DNA from: Ktedonobacter racemifer DSM 44963
GTDB lineage: Bacteria; Chloroflexota; Ktedonobacteria; Ktedonobacterales; Ktedonobacteraceae
Length of the DNA stretch: 64,000 nucleotides
Assembly (NCBI RefSeq): GCF_000178855.1
Contig: NZ_ADVG01000003.1
Span: 2,653,341-2,717,340 of the forward strand
Direction of reading: 5' to 3'
The position numbers and the translations under genes are program-made. The notes below the pieces were generated by a model that was given only the letters and a program-made list of their open reading frames with translations, was not told the DNA's origin and searched no databases. This document shows, piece by piece, positions 1-9,702 of this stretch; positions within the stretch are counted from its first letter, which is position 1, and every line of letters starts with the position of its first letter.

Positions 1-252
1 CTAGAGGCGTTAGACCTCACTATGTGTCGTGAGAGGAATCCTGGTACATAGCTCCTTCTTTCCAGCCTCTTCCAAAGTGGGTCAGCACTACTTGCTCTGC
101 TTAAAGTTTCATTTGATGCTCCGCCCTTCGTACCTGTTGTCATATACAAACTCTCATCCAGGTATCCTTATACGTTGGGAACTTTTTTAGATTGCACATC
201 GTCTTCTGTAGTAGGCTCAGTGAGAGCAGAGGTTTCTGAGGAGATACGAGAA
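1..252. other. Left edge, no gene seen
   Basis: No credible coding frame or RNA was seen in this stretch. It should hold the promoter of the lipoprotein gene that follows. A longer in-frame start exists at 175, but it would put 26 unlikely residues before the signal peptide. Confidence 0.4.
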
Positions 253-747
253 ATGGTACACAGATTACAACGCTACTTTCAGCAGTGTCGCTGGACTACT
301 CAGAGAGCTGTGGCACCCATGCTGCTCTTCTGTATTCTGGTTGTTGTGGGAGTCGCAGCGTGTGGTTCTACGGTAGAGGGGGCTCAGAATCCAACACCAC
401 CTCTACACGTGCGCAAGTGCGGCAGCGTACAGACGAGCCCTCGGGGTCTTCCCTTGAATGCAACCATGGCGAAACAGGCTGAATCATGTTTCTGGCAGGC
501 CTATCAGAAGTGTCAACCGGCAATGCTTGGATTCGCCAGCAGGTCTATTGATACGGTGGCCCTTCATACGTTCAGTATTCGTCCCAGCGACCAGAACTGT
601 TCTGTTACCGATGCTATGCAGCACGCTATTGTGCCAGCGAAGCTTTCAGCGGTCAAGACTTACACATGTACGGGAGTAGCAGCGAAACCAGATGGGCTTC
701 ACTTCTCAGGGTGTGGAGATGAGGGGGATGTGATTATGCCGATGTAG
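253..747 (+). CDS. Small six-cysteine lipoprotein, function unknown
   Basis: Putative exported lipoprotein of about 164 residues. The start at 253 gives a short basic N-terminus, a hydrophobic segment (PMLLFCILVVVGV) and a lipobox ending AAC, so the mature protein would be lipid-anchored on the outer face. The mature part has six cysteines (KCG, SCF, KCQ, NCS, YTC, SGC) and a closing DGLHF..C.D signature. The same cysteine order and the DGLHF motif occur in the protein at 53311-53829, so the two are paralogues. Disulphide bonding is an inference from extracytoplasmic location. I do not recognise a named family. It is monocistronic and converges on the secreted protein that follows. Confidence 0.7.
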   Translation: MVHRLQRYFQQCRWTTQRAVAPMLLFCILVVVGVAACGSTVEGAQNPTPPLHVRKCGSVQTSPRGLPLNATMAKQAESCFWQAYQKCQPAMLGFASRSIDTVALHTFSIRPSDQNCSVTDAMQHAIVPAKLSAVKTYTCTGVAAKPDGLHFSGCGDEGDVIMPM

Positions 748-790
748 GCTCGTGGATGATGAGGCAGCTTTTGGCATTGCGTAAAGAAAA

Positions 791-814
791 GGGATCGCCA
801 GGATTGGCGATCCC
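791..814 (-). terminator. Intrinsic terminator of the secreted HEFAE protein gene
   Basis: A perfect 10-bp stem (gggatcgcca / tggcgatccc) with a 4-nt loop. On the minus strand it is followed by ttttcttt. It lies 22 bp beyond the stop of the minus-strand gene ending at 837, and being symmetrical it could also stop the converging lipoprotein transcript. Confidence 0.7.
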
Positions 815-836
815 TCCAAGCAACTCAAGAGAGTGT

Positions 837-1811
837 TTAGGGATAGGAAAGAACGCACCCACCAGCGTTACTATTGAACGCGTTACTCCAGAGCGACTGG
901 ACAGGGAATGTGCCGGTGCTCAACGTGATGTTGGCTGATGCACCCTGTCCGGAGCTGATCCAGGCGCATTTGTCCCCGTTCTCTTGCCCGCTGCCGTCGA
1001 GCCAGCCAGAACTGGGGAAGATATCGGTTTCGGTCTCGGCGAACTCATGACCACCGACAATGGTGATGCCGTCGGTCAAGCCCGCGCTCCCCGAGTTCAC
1101 GAAGTTGGCACCGCAACTCGCGCCTGCGTCAGTAATGTAGGGCATGTTGGTATAGGCGATGTTGCCGGAGCTCGAACTCGTCGAACTGTGCCAGGCACAG
1201 TATTGGGTCCCGAAACCACTCGCGTTATTGCCAGTCGCGGTATTGATCACATACTGAACCGTTGTATTCGAAGACGCAGTCGTGTTGCCGAAGTGTGCCG
1301 CTGCATTGACCGCTTCGCTGGCCAGTTGCGACTGACTGGGTCTGGAAGGAGCTGCGGATGCATTGTCATACCAGACGCCAGCGAGTACACCGGTGGGGTT
1401 TGTGGCATGTGTGCCAGATGAGCCACAGGTAACCGTGCCAGTGGCGACGCCTTCACAGTATTGCGTCACCGAATTGTTCCAACTTGAGCCACCTACGCCA
1501 TTGAAGAATTTCTGCTGGATGGCCGCTTCGCCGGAGGGATCGTTGTTGTTCCACTGTGATCCCCAGTAAATCAAATACACCTTATCGGCTCCGGTTTCGA
1601 CGCCCACGCCGCCTGTGCCGCCATGGTAGCTAAGGTTATTGCTTCCACCGCAATTATGGCGACAGGCGTTTTTTACCTGCATGCTGCGGATGGAGTGAAG
1701 AACCCCATCGTTTGAGCTCGCACGAACAGGTGTGACAGAACTAGCAAGGGAGATTGAGGCGGAGATCGCTAAGGCCAACGTGATCACAACAGCAAAATAG
1801 AAACGTTTCAA
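837..1811 (-). CDS. Secreted HEFAE-motif protein, possible metalloprotease-like
   Basis: Secreted protein of about 324 residues. TTG at 1811 is preferred because GAGAGGAG lies just upstream; an in-frame TTG at 1841 would place that ribosome site inside the gene. A basic and hydrophobic signal peptide (FYFAVVITLALAISASISLA) is followed by a Ser/Asn/Thr/Gly-rich body. Near the C-terminus is GGHEFAETETD, followed by W.D..GQENGDKCAW. This H-E-F-A-E arrangement resembles the metal-binding-like motif of bacterial proteins related to plant phosphate-induced/EXORDIUM proteins, but proteolytic activity is not proven. Four or more cysteines suggest disulphides. It is a single-gene unit with its own terminator. 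Confidence 0.65.
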   Translation of the reverse strand: MKRFYFAVVITLALAISASISLASSVTPVRASSNDGVLHSIRSMQVKNACRHNCGGSNNLSYHGGTGGVGVETGADKVYLIYWGSQWNNNDPSGEAAIQQKFFNGVGGSSWNNSVTQYCEGVATGTVTCGSSGTHATNPTGVLAGVWYDNASAAPSRPSQSQLASEAVNAAAHFGNTTASSNTTVQYVINTATGNNASGFGTQYCAWHSSTSSSSGNIAYTNMPYITDAGASCGANFVNSGSAGLTDGITIVGGHEFAETETDIFPSSGWLDGSGQENGDKCAWISSGQGASANITLSTGTFPVQSLWSNAFNSNAGGCVLSYP

Positions 1812-2047
1812 TGCTGTGCTTCTCCTCTCTTTTAGGGGCAATTAAGGCGAAGGCTATTTTATTCAACCTTATTGGTTATAAGTATAAATATATCGATTCA
1901 CTGGCGCTTTCTCGCAATTCCACGTGAACAGGCCCTGACAAGACAGGTCAAAAAGTCTTGCCGATGCTGAAAATTCACTCAAGAGGCATGCTGTCTTGGT
2001 GCAATTCAGTGTGTCTTATACCAAGACTCTTCTCTAATTCTTATGTA

Positions 2048-2908
2048 GGTATTGTCAACTTATTGAGAGAAACGAAGTATATTGTTGAGTTATGTAGGGG
2101 ATAGATGTTGGAGAGCCAAGAGAGACTGGGGAAGAGAGATAATCATACGACTTGTTTTGCTGTAGCTGCCTCATTCCAGACCTGGAATCGCCCATGTAAT
2201 ATGGTACGATACTCTCCTGCACACATACGGTGTCTTCGTGCTTGAAAATGTTGAGAGATAGGGCTAAACGCAGAAAGAAAACGTTGCGCGTGTTTTGACG
2301 ATTTAAAACGTCGCATCTTCTTCTCGCGCAGTCGCGTAGATTGGTGCGAGTTCTCTGCTCGATTGTTGAGGCGCTTGTGCTGGCGATGCTCCACGCCAGG
2401 CAGGATCTCGCGTTTGGCCGCTCCATAACTCTTCAGTTTATCGGTGATGATCACGCGTGGCACGTATTGGAGCCCCTTGAGCAGTTTGCGAAAAAAACGT
2501 TTGGCGGCGTTCTTGTTACGGCGGCTCTGCACAAGGATATCAAGCACAATGCCATCTTGATCCACCGCTCGCCACAGATACTGTCTCTCGCCACGGATCG
2601 TGAGGAATACCTCGTCTAGATGCCACTTGTCGCCACGACGAGGGCGACGATGGCGCAATTCATTCGCATAGGTCTGGCCGAATTTCAAACACCACTGTCG
2701 CACCGTTTCATACGTCACGACGACGCCTCGTTGTGCTAGAAGCTCTTCCACATCACGAAAACTGAGCGAGAAACGGAAATACAACCAAACCGCGTGGCTG
2801 ATAATTTCCGGCGGAAAGCGGAACCCTTTGTAATTGAGGGGAGTGGTGTTTGTTTTCATGAAGCTATTTTAGCATATTGTTCAGCTCTGTTACTAAGTTG
2901 ACAATACC
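2048..2908 (-). mobile_element. IS6-type insertion sequence, intact copy (subgroup A)
   Basis: 861-bp element bounded by 15-bp inverted repeats (ggtattgtcaactta at 2048 and its complement ending at 2908), carrying one transposase. The 8-bp flanks are cttatgta and cttttgtg, 6 of 8 identical, so a target duplication is not clear. The same ends bound elements at 44307-45166 and 59660-60521 and a short non-coding element at 48886-49047. Confidence 0.9.
2143..2859 (-). CDS. IS6-family DDE transposase
   Basis: 238-residue transposase and the only full-length uninterrupted member of subgroup A in the window. The N-terminal region (KGFRFPPEIISHAVWLYFRF) and helix-turn-helix-like stretch (VTYETVRQWCLKFGQTYA) precede the catalytic core: D in WHLDEVFLTI, D in IITDKLKSYG and E in NRAENSHQ. 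IS6 transposases act by replicative cointegration, which often leaves rearranged flanks. Related copies at 44356 and 59755 carry nonsense or frameshift lesions, so this is the likeliest source of transposase for the family and for the 162-bp MITE. Confidence 0.92.
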   Translation of the reverse strand: MKTNTTPLNYKGFRFPPEIISHAVWLYFRFSLSFRDVEELLAQRGVVVTYETVRQWCLKFGQTYANELRHRRPRRGDKWHLDEVFLTIRGERQYLWRAVDQDGIVLDILVQSRRNKNAAKRFFRKLLKGLQYVPRVIITDKLKSYGAAKREILPGVEHRQHKRLNNRAENSHQSTRLREKKMRRFKSSKHAQRFLSAFSPISQHFQARRHRMCAGEYRTILHGRFQVWNEAATAKQVV

Positions 2909-3503
2909 CTTTTGTGAGTGGGTGGAGGTGGGAGAATGAGATGCTGCTCTTGATTTGGTGGGGCTGAAAGATTCGGGGTATGTTGCGGAAGACGACGAGG
3001 AGGATGGACTGAGGTGGGTAATTCCGACAGGCCCGGGCGAATATCGGCTGTCGGAGCGGAATGAGAGACCTGTGTTCTAGTGGTGACGAGGGGCGTACGC
3101 CAGGCGCGGTGTGCGCGATCGTGGCCTGCAGGGAGAGGATTGCATTCTTGTGGAGGTATCGAGATGCTCGTCTGAGTTTCTGTTTCTGTCGCAGGAGCGC
3201 AGCGCGAGGGGACAGTGAAGGTCGACGACCAGCGATACGAATTTCAAGAGTGGATGAAGAGAAAGACGTTTCAGCAGGGATTCAGGACGTGATGGCTGCT
3301 CCTCGACGTTCGGTAATGACCACCTGCTTCTTTCTCACATGTTCTCTCACGTTTTTCCAAGATGTTCACCTTTTCCTCTCAATCAGGACGATGCTTTACC
3401 GCTTTTGCCAGTATCATAAAGGCGGTCTGACCACTATGCAACACGCGAGCATTGAAAAAACGGGGTATTCAGAGGTGCTGCTCTGATGAGAAAGGACGAA
3501 CCC
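2909..3503 (+). other. Gene-free stretch with coding-like debris
   Basis: No intact gene seen. A 46-codon open stretch at 2940-3080 ends in residues of natural-looking composition (WVIPTGPGEYRLSE) and appears joined by a frameshift to a few codons right after the IS end, so it may be the decayed 3' end of a gene cut by the insertion. The longer frame 3061-3486 has poor composition and was not accepted. Confidence 0.3.
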
Positions 3504-5972
3504 ATGACAGCCGATCCAGAAACGAGAGCTCCGGCCCACCTTCATGACGAGATGCTCTTTGGCTGGGATCCGACTCCGGGTATTGTCTCTGTCTGGGCAA
3601 CCCGGACAGGGAAAGCGCTTGTCTGGCAACGACAAGAGGGAGAGGTCAGCTGTAGCAAAGCGTTCTTTCGCCCCTGGCTCTTTGCAAGAACGTTGGAGGA
3701 TCTCCCACCGCTGCACTCGCAACCTCCGGCGGCGCTTTCCTGGGACAGGGATCAATCGCCGATCAGCTATCGCTTGTTGGAAGGTTCCGTTGGCTCGTAT
3801 CGGTATCTGCTTTCAGCTCGCGATGGACACCTGTTAGAGCGGATGCTTCTTTCGGGAGCCTCACGACGCCTGGGCCACCAGGTGACCTCGCTTGGTTCCT
3901 TGTGGGAAGACTATTACCGTGTTGGCCACGTGGAACAATATCTGATGCAAACGGGGCGTGTCTTCTTTCGAGGCCTGGCCTATGATGATCTCCATCGCCT
4001 GCAATTTGATGTAGAAACCACCTCGCTTGATCCCTCGCGAGGTCGCATCTTTTTGATCGCTATTCGAGACAATCGTGGGCAAGAATGTATCTTAGAAGCG
4101 CCTACCCCTAAAGAAGAGCCTACCCTCATCACCGAGCTGTGCGCAGTGATTCGTCGTTTGGATCCCGATGTCATCGAGAACCATAATCTGTTTGGCTTTG
4201 ATCTCCCGTTTCTTGAGGCTCGCGCCAAGGCTCTCCGTGTGCCGTTGCAACTCGGACGATCTGGCGCGCCATTGCAGTTGGAATCGTTTGAGGAAGCGGG
4301 GGCTCATCGCAGGAAACGCAAGCGCTTCAGTGTCGCGGGACGGGAACTGATCGACACTTTAGATGCGGTTCGCCGATATGATTTTGTTGCACGCTCGCTA
4401 CCATCCTATCGCCTTAAGGAGGTTGCTCGCCATTTCGGCATGGCTGCTCCAGAACGTGTGTACCTGGAAGGGAGCAAGATCTATGAGATATATCAGCGTG
4501 ACCCAGATCTGGTACGCAAATATGCATTCGACGATGTGTGTGAGGTTGACGCGATTTCGCGTCGCTTGATGGGAGCTGCCTTTGCCCTCGCCGGGATGGC
4601 CCCTCGTCGCTATGAGCGGGTGGCCTCAGCCGGTCCAGCTATGGGAATCCTTGAGCCGATGATGGTCCGCGCATACGTGCGAGCAGATATGGCCCTTCCA
4701 CCCTATACGACCGGCCAGGAAGAGCGCTATGGGCAACATCAAGGTGGGGCCTCGTATCTTCTGGCAGAGGGCGTTGCCGAGCATGTCGTCAAGGCGGACG
4801 TCGCCTCTCTCTATCCCTCGCTGATTCGGGCTTTTCGGATTGCGCCGAAGTGTGATCGTCTGAGCGTGTTTCTGCATTTTATGGATCGGTTGACGGAATT
4901 GCGTCTCACCCATAAACGAGCGGCTCGGGAAGCGCCCCCTGGTTCGATAGAAGCCAATCAGCATGATGGTACACAGGCCGCTATGAAAACCGTAATTAAC
5001 GCGGCGTATGGGTATTTGGGAGCGACCTCGATGGCACTCTTTGCAGATCTGGAGGCGGCAAACCAGGTGACCAGGCGAGGTAGGGCACTGCTCGATAGTC
5101 TTCTTGCGTCCCTACGAGAGCGAGGAATGGTGCCAATTGAAGCGGATACAGATGGGGTATACTTTGCGGTTCCCAGTGAATGGGGTGAAGAGCAAGAACG
5201 AGCACTAGTCAGCGAGGTGGGCGCGACGTTGCCCGACGGAGTGAAGCTGGAATACGAAGCGCGCTATGCCGCGATGCTCTCTCACGCGATCAAGAATTAT
5301 GCGCTCTTGACCTATTCTGGCGAGGTGATCGTGCGAGGGGCGGCCATGCGGTCGAGTCGCTCGGAACCCTATGGGGAGCGGTTTTTGCGCCAGGCATTGC
5401 GCTGTGTGATGCAGGGCGATCTGGTTGGAGTGGAGCAAGGGTATCAGGAAATGCTTCGGGCGCTGCGGACACGCTCACTTCCTGCCTCCGATGTCGCCAC
5501 GCGTCTTCGTCTCTCGAAAGACGCGCAGACGTATCTTGCCGGTCGTGCAAGGCAGAAAGAAGCGCAATACGAAGCGTTACTAGCAGCAGGGAGAAGGCAA
5601 TGGAAGAGCGGTGAGCATGTTCGCTTTTACCGTGCCTCCAATGGTACACCTGTGTGGTTGCCTGACGACATTGACGATATTTCTCCTCTGGAAGACAGTG
5701 AAGAAGATAGCGAGGAAACGGTGCGAGTGCTTCCTCCCTCTTCTGCGTCTGGGCGTTCCCCAGACCTGCCCGCATATGATAGTGAATATTATCAACAGAT
5801 GCTCCTAAATTCCTATGCGGAGCGCCTGCGCGTTGCCCTTGAGCCAGAGGACTTCCTCCAGCTCTTTCGTCTGGATGCGCAAACAAGTTTTTTTGATCGC
5901 CCTGTGGGGCAGATGCACGTACGCTGGATCCGGTGCGCACCAAAGGTGCCTGGCATGGAGGAACAAGGGTGA
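3504..5972 (+). CDS. polB: Family-B DNA polymerase with 3'-5' exonuclease domain
   Basis: Archaeal-style family-B polymerase of about 822 residues. The start at 3504 has AAAGGA seven bases upstream; ATG 3486 is the alternative. The exonuclease domain shows Exo I (FDVETT, about residue 170), Exo II (ENHNLFGFDLPF) and Exo III (YAFDDVCEVDA). The polymerase domain shows motif A (DVASLYPSL, about 430), motif B (NAAYGYLGA) and motif C (DTDG, about 548-551). All catalytic acidic residues are present, so it should be active. It is followed, convergent and then divergent, by a HIT hydrolase and an ATP-dependent ligase, which suggests a repair-related module. No PCNA-binding tail was recognised. Confidence 0.93.
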   Translation: MTADPETRAPAHLHDEMLFGWDPTPGIVSVWATRTGKALVWQRQEGEVSCSKAFFRPWLFARTLEDLPPLHSQPPAALSWDRDQSPISYRLLEGSVGSYRYLLSARDGHLLERMLLSGASRRLGHQVTSLGSLWEDYYRVGHVEQYLMQTGRVFFRGLAYDDLHRLQFDVETTSLDPSRGRIFLIAIRDNRGQECILEAPTPKEEPTLITELCAVIRRLDPDVIENHNLFGFDLPFLEARAKALRVPLQLGRSGAPLQLESFEEAGAHRRKRKRFSVAGRELIDTLDAVRRYDFVARSLPSYRLKEVARHFGMAAPERVYLEGSKIYEIYQRDPDLVRKYAFDDVCEVDAISRRLMGAAFALAGMAPRRYERVASAGPAMGILEPMMVRAYVRADMALPPYTTGQEERYGQHQGGASYLLAEGVAEHVVKADVASLYPSLIRAFRIAPKCDRLSVFLHFMDRLTELRLTHKRAAREAPPGSIEANQHDGTQAAMKTVINAAYGYLGATSMALFADLEAANQVTRRGRALLDSLLASLRERGMVPIEADTDGVYFAVPSEWGEEQERALVSEVGATLPDGVKLEYEARYAAMLSHAIKNYALLTYSGEVIVRGAAMRSSRSEPYGERFLRQALRCVMQGDLVGVEQGYQEMLRALRTRSLPASDVATRLRLSKDAQTYLAGRARQKEAQYEALLAAGRRQWKSGEHVRFYRASNGTPVWLPDDIDDISPLEDSEEDSEETVRVLPPSSASGRSPDLPAYDSEYYQQMLLNSYAERLRVALEPEDFLQLFRLDAQTSFFDRPVGQMHVRWIRCAPKVPGMEEQG

Positions 5973-6005
5973 TTGGACCAGAAGACCACGTTGCTTGCTG
6001 AGTAC

Positions 6006-6464
6006 TCAAACGTACAGGCGGGCGATGGCCGAACGAAGCGCTTCCTGAACCTGGTGTTGGGTGGCCTCATCCTGGTAGCGCTGTCTGGGCCAGAAAAAGC
6101 CCTTGAATCCGTCTTTCCTGTGGCGTGGAACGAGGTGGAGGTGCCGATGAGGGACGCTTTGACTGATGTGATTGTTGATCGCGAGAAATGTCCCCACGGC
6201 AGACAGGCTAGTTTCGATGGCCCGTTCGAGCAGTTGCGCGTTCTGGAAGAGGGGCCCGACTAAGGGGGGTGGGAGATCGGCGAGCGTTTCGACGTGGAGC
6301 TTGGGAATGAGCAGGCAATGCCCTGGAAACAACGGTCTCTGCTCCAAAAAAGCCAGGGGGCTGGCATCTTCGAAGATCACGCTGGCCTGGATTTTATCTT
6401 GGATGATGCGGCAGAAGGTGCAGGCTGGATCGCTGTCTCTAGGGGATGGTGGTGATGAAGGCAT
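6006..6464 (-). CDS. HIT-family nucleotide hydrolase or transferase
   Basis: 152-residue histidine-triad protein. N-terminal CTFCRI and the downstream segment (AFLEQRPLFPGHCLLIPK) are typical of the family, and the active-site triad appears as SVPHRHLHLVPR (H-x-H-x-H). Such proteins hydrolyse nucleoside phosphoramidates or act on AMP-linked products, which could include adenylylated intermediates. It converges on polB (33 bp between stops) and diverges from the DNA ligase gene, so it may share a promoter region with the ligase. A role in cleaning up adenylate left by ligase is an inference from position only. Confidence 0.85.
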   Translation of the reverse strand: MPSSPPSPRDSDPACTFCRIIQDKIQASVIFEDASPLAFLEQRPLFPGHCLLIPKLHVETLADLPPPLVGPLFQNAQLLERAIETSLSAVGTFLAINNHISQSVPHRHLHLVPRHRKDGFKGFFWPRQRYQDEATQHQVQEALRSAIARLYV

Positions 6465-6643
6465 CGTGTCTCCTTGTCTTTGGTGATAGACGTTTCAATA
6501 GGAGTGGTAGATCAGGTGTTTTGACCTGAAGTCAACGACATAGTGGTGCTCCTCTCACGGGAGAGACGCTTGATAAGATGCAAAGAGATGCTTGCTACAT
6601 ATGATAAGCAGATCCCATAGAGGAGGCGAAGGGAGAAGATGCA
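6465..6643. promoter_or_regulatory. Divergent promoter region between HIT and ligase genes
   Basis: 179-bp spacer between two diverging starts. A strong ribosome site (gaggagg) lies before the ligase ATG. I could not assign -35/-10 boxes with confidence. Confidence 0.4.
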
Positions 6644-8395
6644 ATGGAATTTGCCGTCCTTGCTCAGTGCTTTGAGGCGCTAGAGGGCACCAGTTCCCGA
6701 CGAAATCTGGTGCAATTGGTGACTACCTTGTTTCGCCAAGTGGAGCACCCAGAAGAAATCCAGCAGATCTGCTACCTCATGCAAGGGAGGGTCGCGCCGC
6801 TATTTATGCCACTGGAGATGGGCATGGCAGAGAAAGCGGTGCTCCAAGCGCTTGCTCAGGCCTCTTCCCATTCGCTGGAGCAGATCACCGAGCGGTATGC
6901 CACGCTTGGTGATCTGGGTTTGGTTGCCGCGCAGATTCAAGGAGAAACAGAGCAACCTATCCAGAAGGTGAGTGTCAATGAGGTCTTTACGGTCTTGCAA
7001 ACGATCGCGCAGACAGCAGGAAAGGGGGCTATTGAAAAGAAACGGGTGTTGCTGGTTGGGTTGCTTGATCATGTTGATGGGGAATCGGCAAAGTATAGTG
7101 TGCGTATTGTGTTGGGGAAACTACGGCTGGGTATTGGCGATGCGACGATCCTGGATGCACTAGCCATTACGAAATGGAACGATGCGAAGAAACGCAAGCT
7201 CCTCGAAGGAGTGTATCACGTCACCTCGGATCTTGGCCTCATTGCCAGGACGTTGTGGGAGCATCCAGAGGCGGAAGAGGCTCAGCGTGCGATCGCAAGC
7301 CTGGATATTGCGGTGGGCAGACCGATTCACTCTCAATTGGCCGAACGGCTTCCCACTGCTGAGGCCATTATCGAAAAGATGGGGTCAGTGGTCGCGCAAT
7401 ATAAATATGATGGGTTCCGTGTCCAGATCCACAAAAACGGTCAGCAGATCGCGATCTTTTCGCGGAACCTGGAAAACCTCACCGATATGTTTCCTGAAAT
7501 CCTTGAGGCGACTCGCACACAGGTGCAGGCAGAGCAAGCCATCCTCGATGGGGAAGCCCTGGCGTATAATGCCACTTCAGAAGAATTCTTGCCGTTTCAG
7601 GAGACGACGCGCCGACGGCGAAAACATGGGGTGGCGTTGATGGCGCAGGAATTACCATTGAAAGCATTCGTCTTTGACATCCTCTATAAGGATGGGGCAT
7701 CGCTGCTTGAATACCCGCTGGAGGAGCGTCTTAAGGTGCTGGAGGAGACCATTCCACAAACTCGCAATACGCTCATGGTGACCCGGAGCCATCTGGTGGA
7801 TGATGCAAAATCGCTCACCTTGCTCTTTGACGAAGCCATTAGCAAGGGCCTGGAAGGATTAGTGGTCAAGAGATGGGGAAGTCACTATGAAGCAGGGGCG
7901 AGAAACTATAATTGGGTGAAGATCAAACGGCACGCAGCAGGCGCGTTGGATGATACCATTGATGGGGTGCTCTTGGGGTATCTCTTTGGGCGAGGCAAGC
8001 GGGCGGCACTGGGTGCGGGTGCCTTACTGGTAGGGGTATATGATGCGAGGCAGGATCGGTTTGTCACGGTGACCAAAATCGGCACAGGGCTCAGTGATGA
8101 ACAATGGGGAAGTATCAGGGAACGGACCAAGGGATTGCCAACCGATCGCCAACCAGCTCGCGTCTTCTCGCTCATCACGCCAAGTGTCTGGCTCAAACCA
8201 GCAATCGTCATTGAGGTGCTGGCCGACGAAATTACCCGTTCGCCGAACCATACGGCGGGAAAAGTGGGAGACGAACCAGGTTATGCGCTACGGTTCCCGC
8301 GACTCATTGCTTTTCGCGACCGAGACAAACAGCCAGAGGATGCAACGACGGTGGAGGAAGTGATCGAGATGTACCAACGACAAGGCAAGAGATAA
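6644..8395 (+). CDS. lig: ATP-dependent DNA ligase, archaeal/eukaryal type
   Basis: 583 residues with the three-domain plan of archaeal Lig: an N-terminal DNA-binding domain (about 1-215), then the adenylation domain with motif I K-Y-D-G-F-R (nucleophilic lysine at residue 254), motif III-like ILDGEAL, motif IV EGLVVKRW and motif V NWVKIKR, and a C-terminal OB fold ending near LRFPRLIAFRDRD. It seals nicks using ATP, unlike the NAD-dependent LigA of most bacteria, and lacks the LigD polymerase and nuclease modules of bacterial NHEJ. The neighbouring PolB is also archaeal-type, so both may have arrived together. The start follows a GAGGAGG site. Confidence 0.93.
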   Translation: MEFAVLAQCFEALEGTSSRRNLVQLVTTLFRQVEHPEEIQQICYLMQGRVAPLFMPLEMGMAEKAVLQALAQASSHSLEQITERYATLGDLGLVAAQIQGETEQPIQKVSVNEVFTVLQTIAQTAGKGAIEKKRVLLVGLLDHVDGESAKYSVRIVLGKLRLGIGDATILDALAITKWNDAKKRKLLEGVYHVTSDLGLIARTLWEHPEAEEAQRAIASLDIAVGRPIHSQLAERLPTAEAIIEKMGSVVAQYKYDGFRVQIHKNGQQIAIFSRNLENLTDMFPEILEATRTQVQAEQAILDGEALAYNATSEEFLPFQETTRRRRKHGVALMAQELPLKAFVFDILYKDGASLLEYPLEERLKVLEETIPQTRNTLMVTRSHLVDDAKSLTLLFDEAISKGLEGLVVKRWGSHYEAGARNYNWVKIKRHAAGALDDTIDGVLLGYLFGRGKRAALGAGALLVGVYDARQDRFVTVTKIGTGLSDEQWGSIRERTKGLPTDRQPARVFSLITPSVWLKPAIVIEVLADEITRSPNHTAGKVGDEPGYALRFPRLIAFRDRDKQPEDATTVEEVIEMYQRQGKR

Positions 8396-8771
8396 GAGGG
8401 AAGGTGAGGAAGTAGGTCAAACCGAGCTGCCCTGGAGGAGGATGTGTTGAAAAGTCTTCTACCCTCCACATCCAGTCCTGCTGATTTTGTGTGACGTAGA
8501 GGAAGTTTCTGGAGCGAATTGGAATTGGGTGCGTCCAACGACCACGGCTAGGCTGCTGCTTTCCACGCATCCAGTTGTAGAAGAGGGTGGACGGTTTCAG
8601 GGTCGTTGTTGATGGACGGGGTCTGTTTGCACTGGAGTGGTGCTGAGTTTGCATTAGAGTGGATGTGGTGCTGTTGTGGAGAGACAAGCGAAAGGTAATA
8701 TTTTCTTGAGTACTATCAGAAGAGCACCACGCATGCAGCTATAAGAGGGGAGAGAATAACGAACGCCTCTC
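8396..8771. other. Gene-free stretch
   Basis: No recognisable gene. A minus-strand frame across 8304-8687 contains a natural-looking peptide (LFYNWMRGKQQPSRG) but overlaps the ligase 3' end and has no known motif. An imperfect inverted repeat (gctataagagg / cctctcttatagc) sits at 8738-8778. Confidence 0.3.
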
Positions 8772-9584
8772 TTATAGCCATATAAGAGCGTTGGAGACTT
8801 CGCTGATGAAGTGAAGCGGGGACTGCTGTAGAAGTAGTAGCCGTACGAGCGTGACTTTATGTAACGATATATGTATGCGCGAGAAGGTGCATTTGTATGC
8901 CCGTCCTACTATAGCGCAATTGACGGGAGCAATGCAAGAGTTTAAGGGGGTGTTTTTGTATTTCTCTTTGTGCTTCATATTGTTCCACTCACCACCTTCC
9001 TCCTCAGCGCCGCAGGCGCGAAGCCTTCGTTGTTTTCCTGGCATGTGAGGAGTAGAATCTAGCGCTGGTGCAGGGTGTGATGCTAGTCGTGCGGCATAGG
9101 CTGCTGTTGCTGTTGGTGTCTGGTCTTTCCAGAGTGCAAGAGATTCCTTCCTGTATGCTCTCCTGATATGTAGCCTGCTCAAAGAGGTGAGGTGTGCTTG
9201 TTGCTGGTGGTACATATCAGCAAGGCGGAGTATGACCTGTGCGGAGAGCAGCGCATCCGTTGCGGCGCAGTGGAACTGGCCTCCCTCTGGGAGCGAGATT
9301 CCTCAGCACTGGCAGGCTGTGTGCAGTGATTGTGAGCGGTAGTCGTAGAGACCACGTGGCTCGCCATGGACGACGGCGTACCAGTTCATGACGCATTGTC
9401 CCTGCCAGATCGCTGGCGGATGGAGGCTGTAGGCGCGAGCGGAGTAGCGCAGCATGGCATAGTCAAAGTCAGCGTTAAACATGGCCGTTTTGCGACCAGC
9501 GATGTGTGAGAGGATGTCGGGCCAGATCTCGGGATAGGTCAGGCACTGTTCCAGATCGGCGTCCGTTATATGGAGAAAAATTTG
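8772..9584 (-). pseudogene. Truncated DEDDh-type 3'-5' exonuclease remnant with in-frame TGA
   Basis: The minus-strand frame is open from 9584 except for a TGA at 9303-9305. Before the stop it reads ITDADLEQCLTYPEIWPDIL and then KTAMFNADFDYAMLR, as in DnaQ-like exonuclease domains (Exo II N-A-D-F-D). After it come PEGGQFHCAATDALLSAQ, matching the Exo III H-x4-D region. The segment with Exo I (D-x-E) is missing upstream, so the gene is truncated as well as interrupted. The last 100 or so codons are low-complexity and may be read-through. Not expected to be functional. Confidence 0.65.
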
Positions 9585-9702
9585 TCAAGAGGAACGAGAG
9601 GCCATAGGAAGAACTTGTTATTTTTTACAGCGCGGTCTTAGACCTGGTGGCCTTGCCCAGCCACCAAAAACCATCCCACCAGCCATCAGGTCACGACCGC
9701 GA

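Noticed and set aside
2040..2916. 8-bp target duplication of the first IS6 element
   Set aside because: cttatgta and cttttgtg agree at only 6 of 8 positions; chance or decay cannot be told apart.
3061..3486. 141-residue frame before polB
   Set aside because: Composition is erratic, no motif, and a better coding-like remnant lies in another frame.
5290..6009. 239-residue minus-strand frame
   Set aside because: Antisense to polB; composition rich in R, H and P with no motif.
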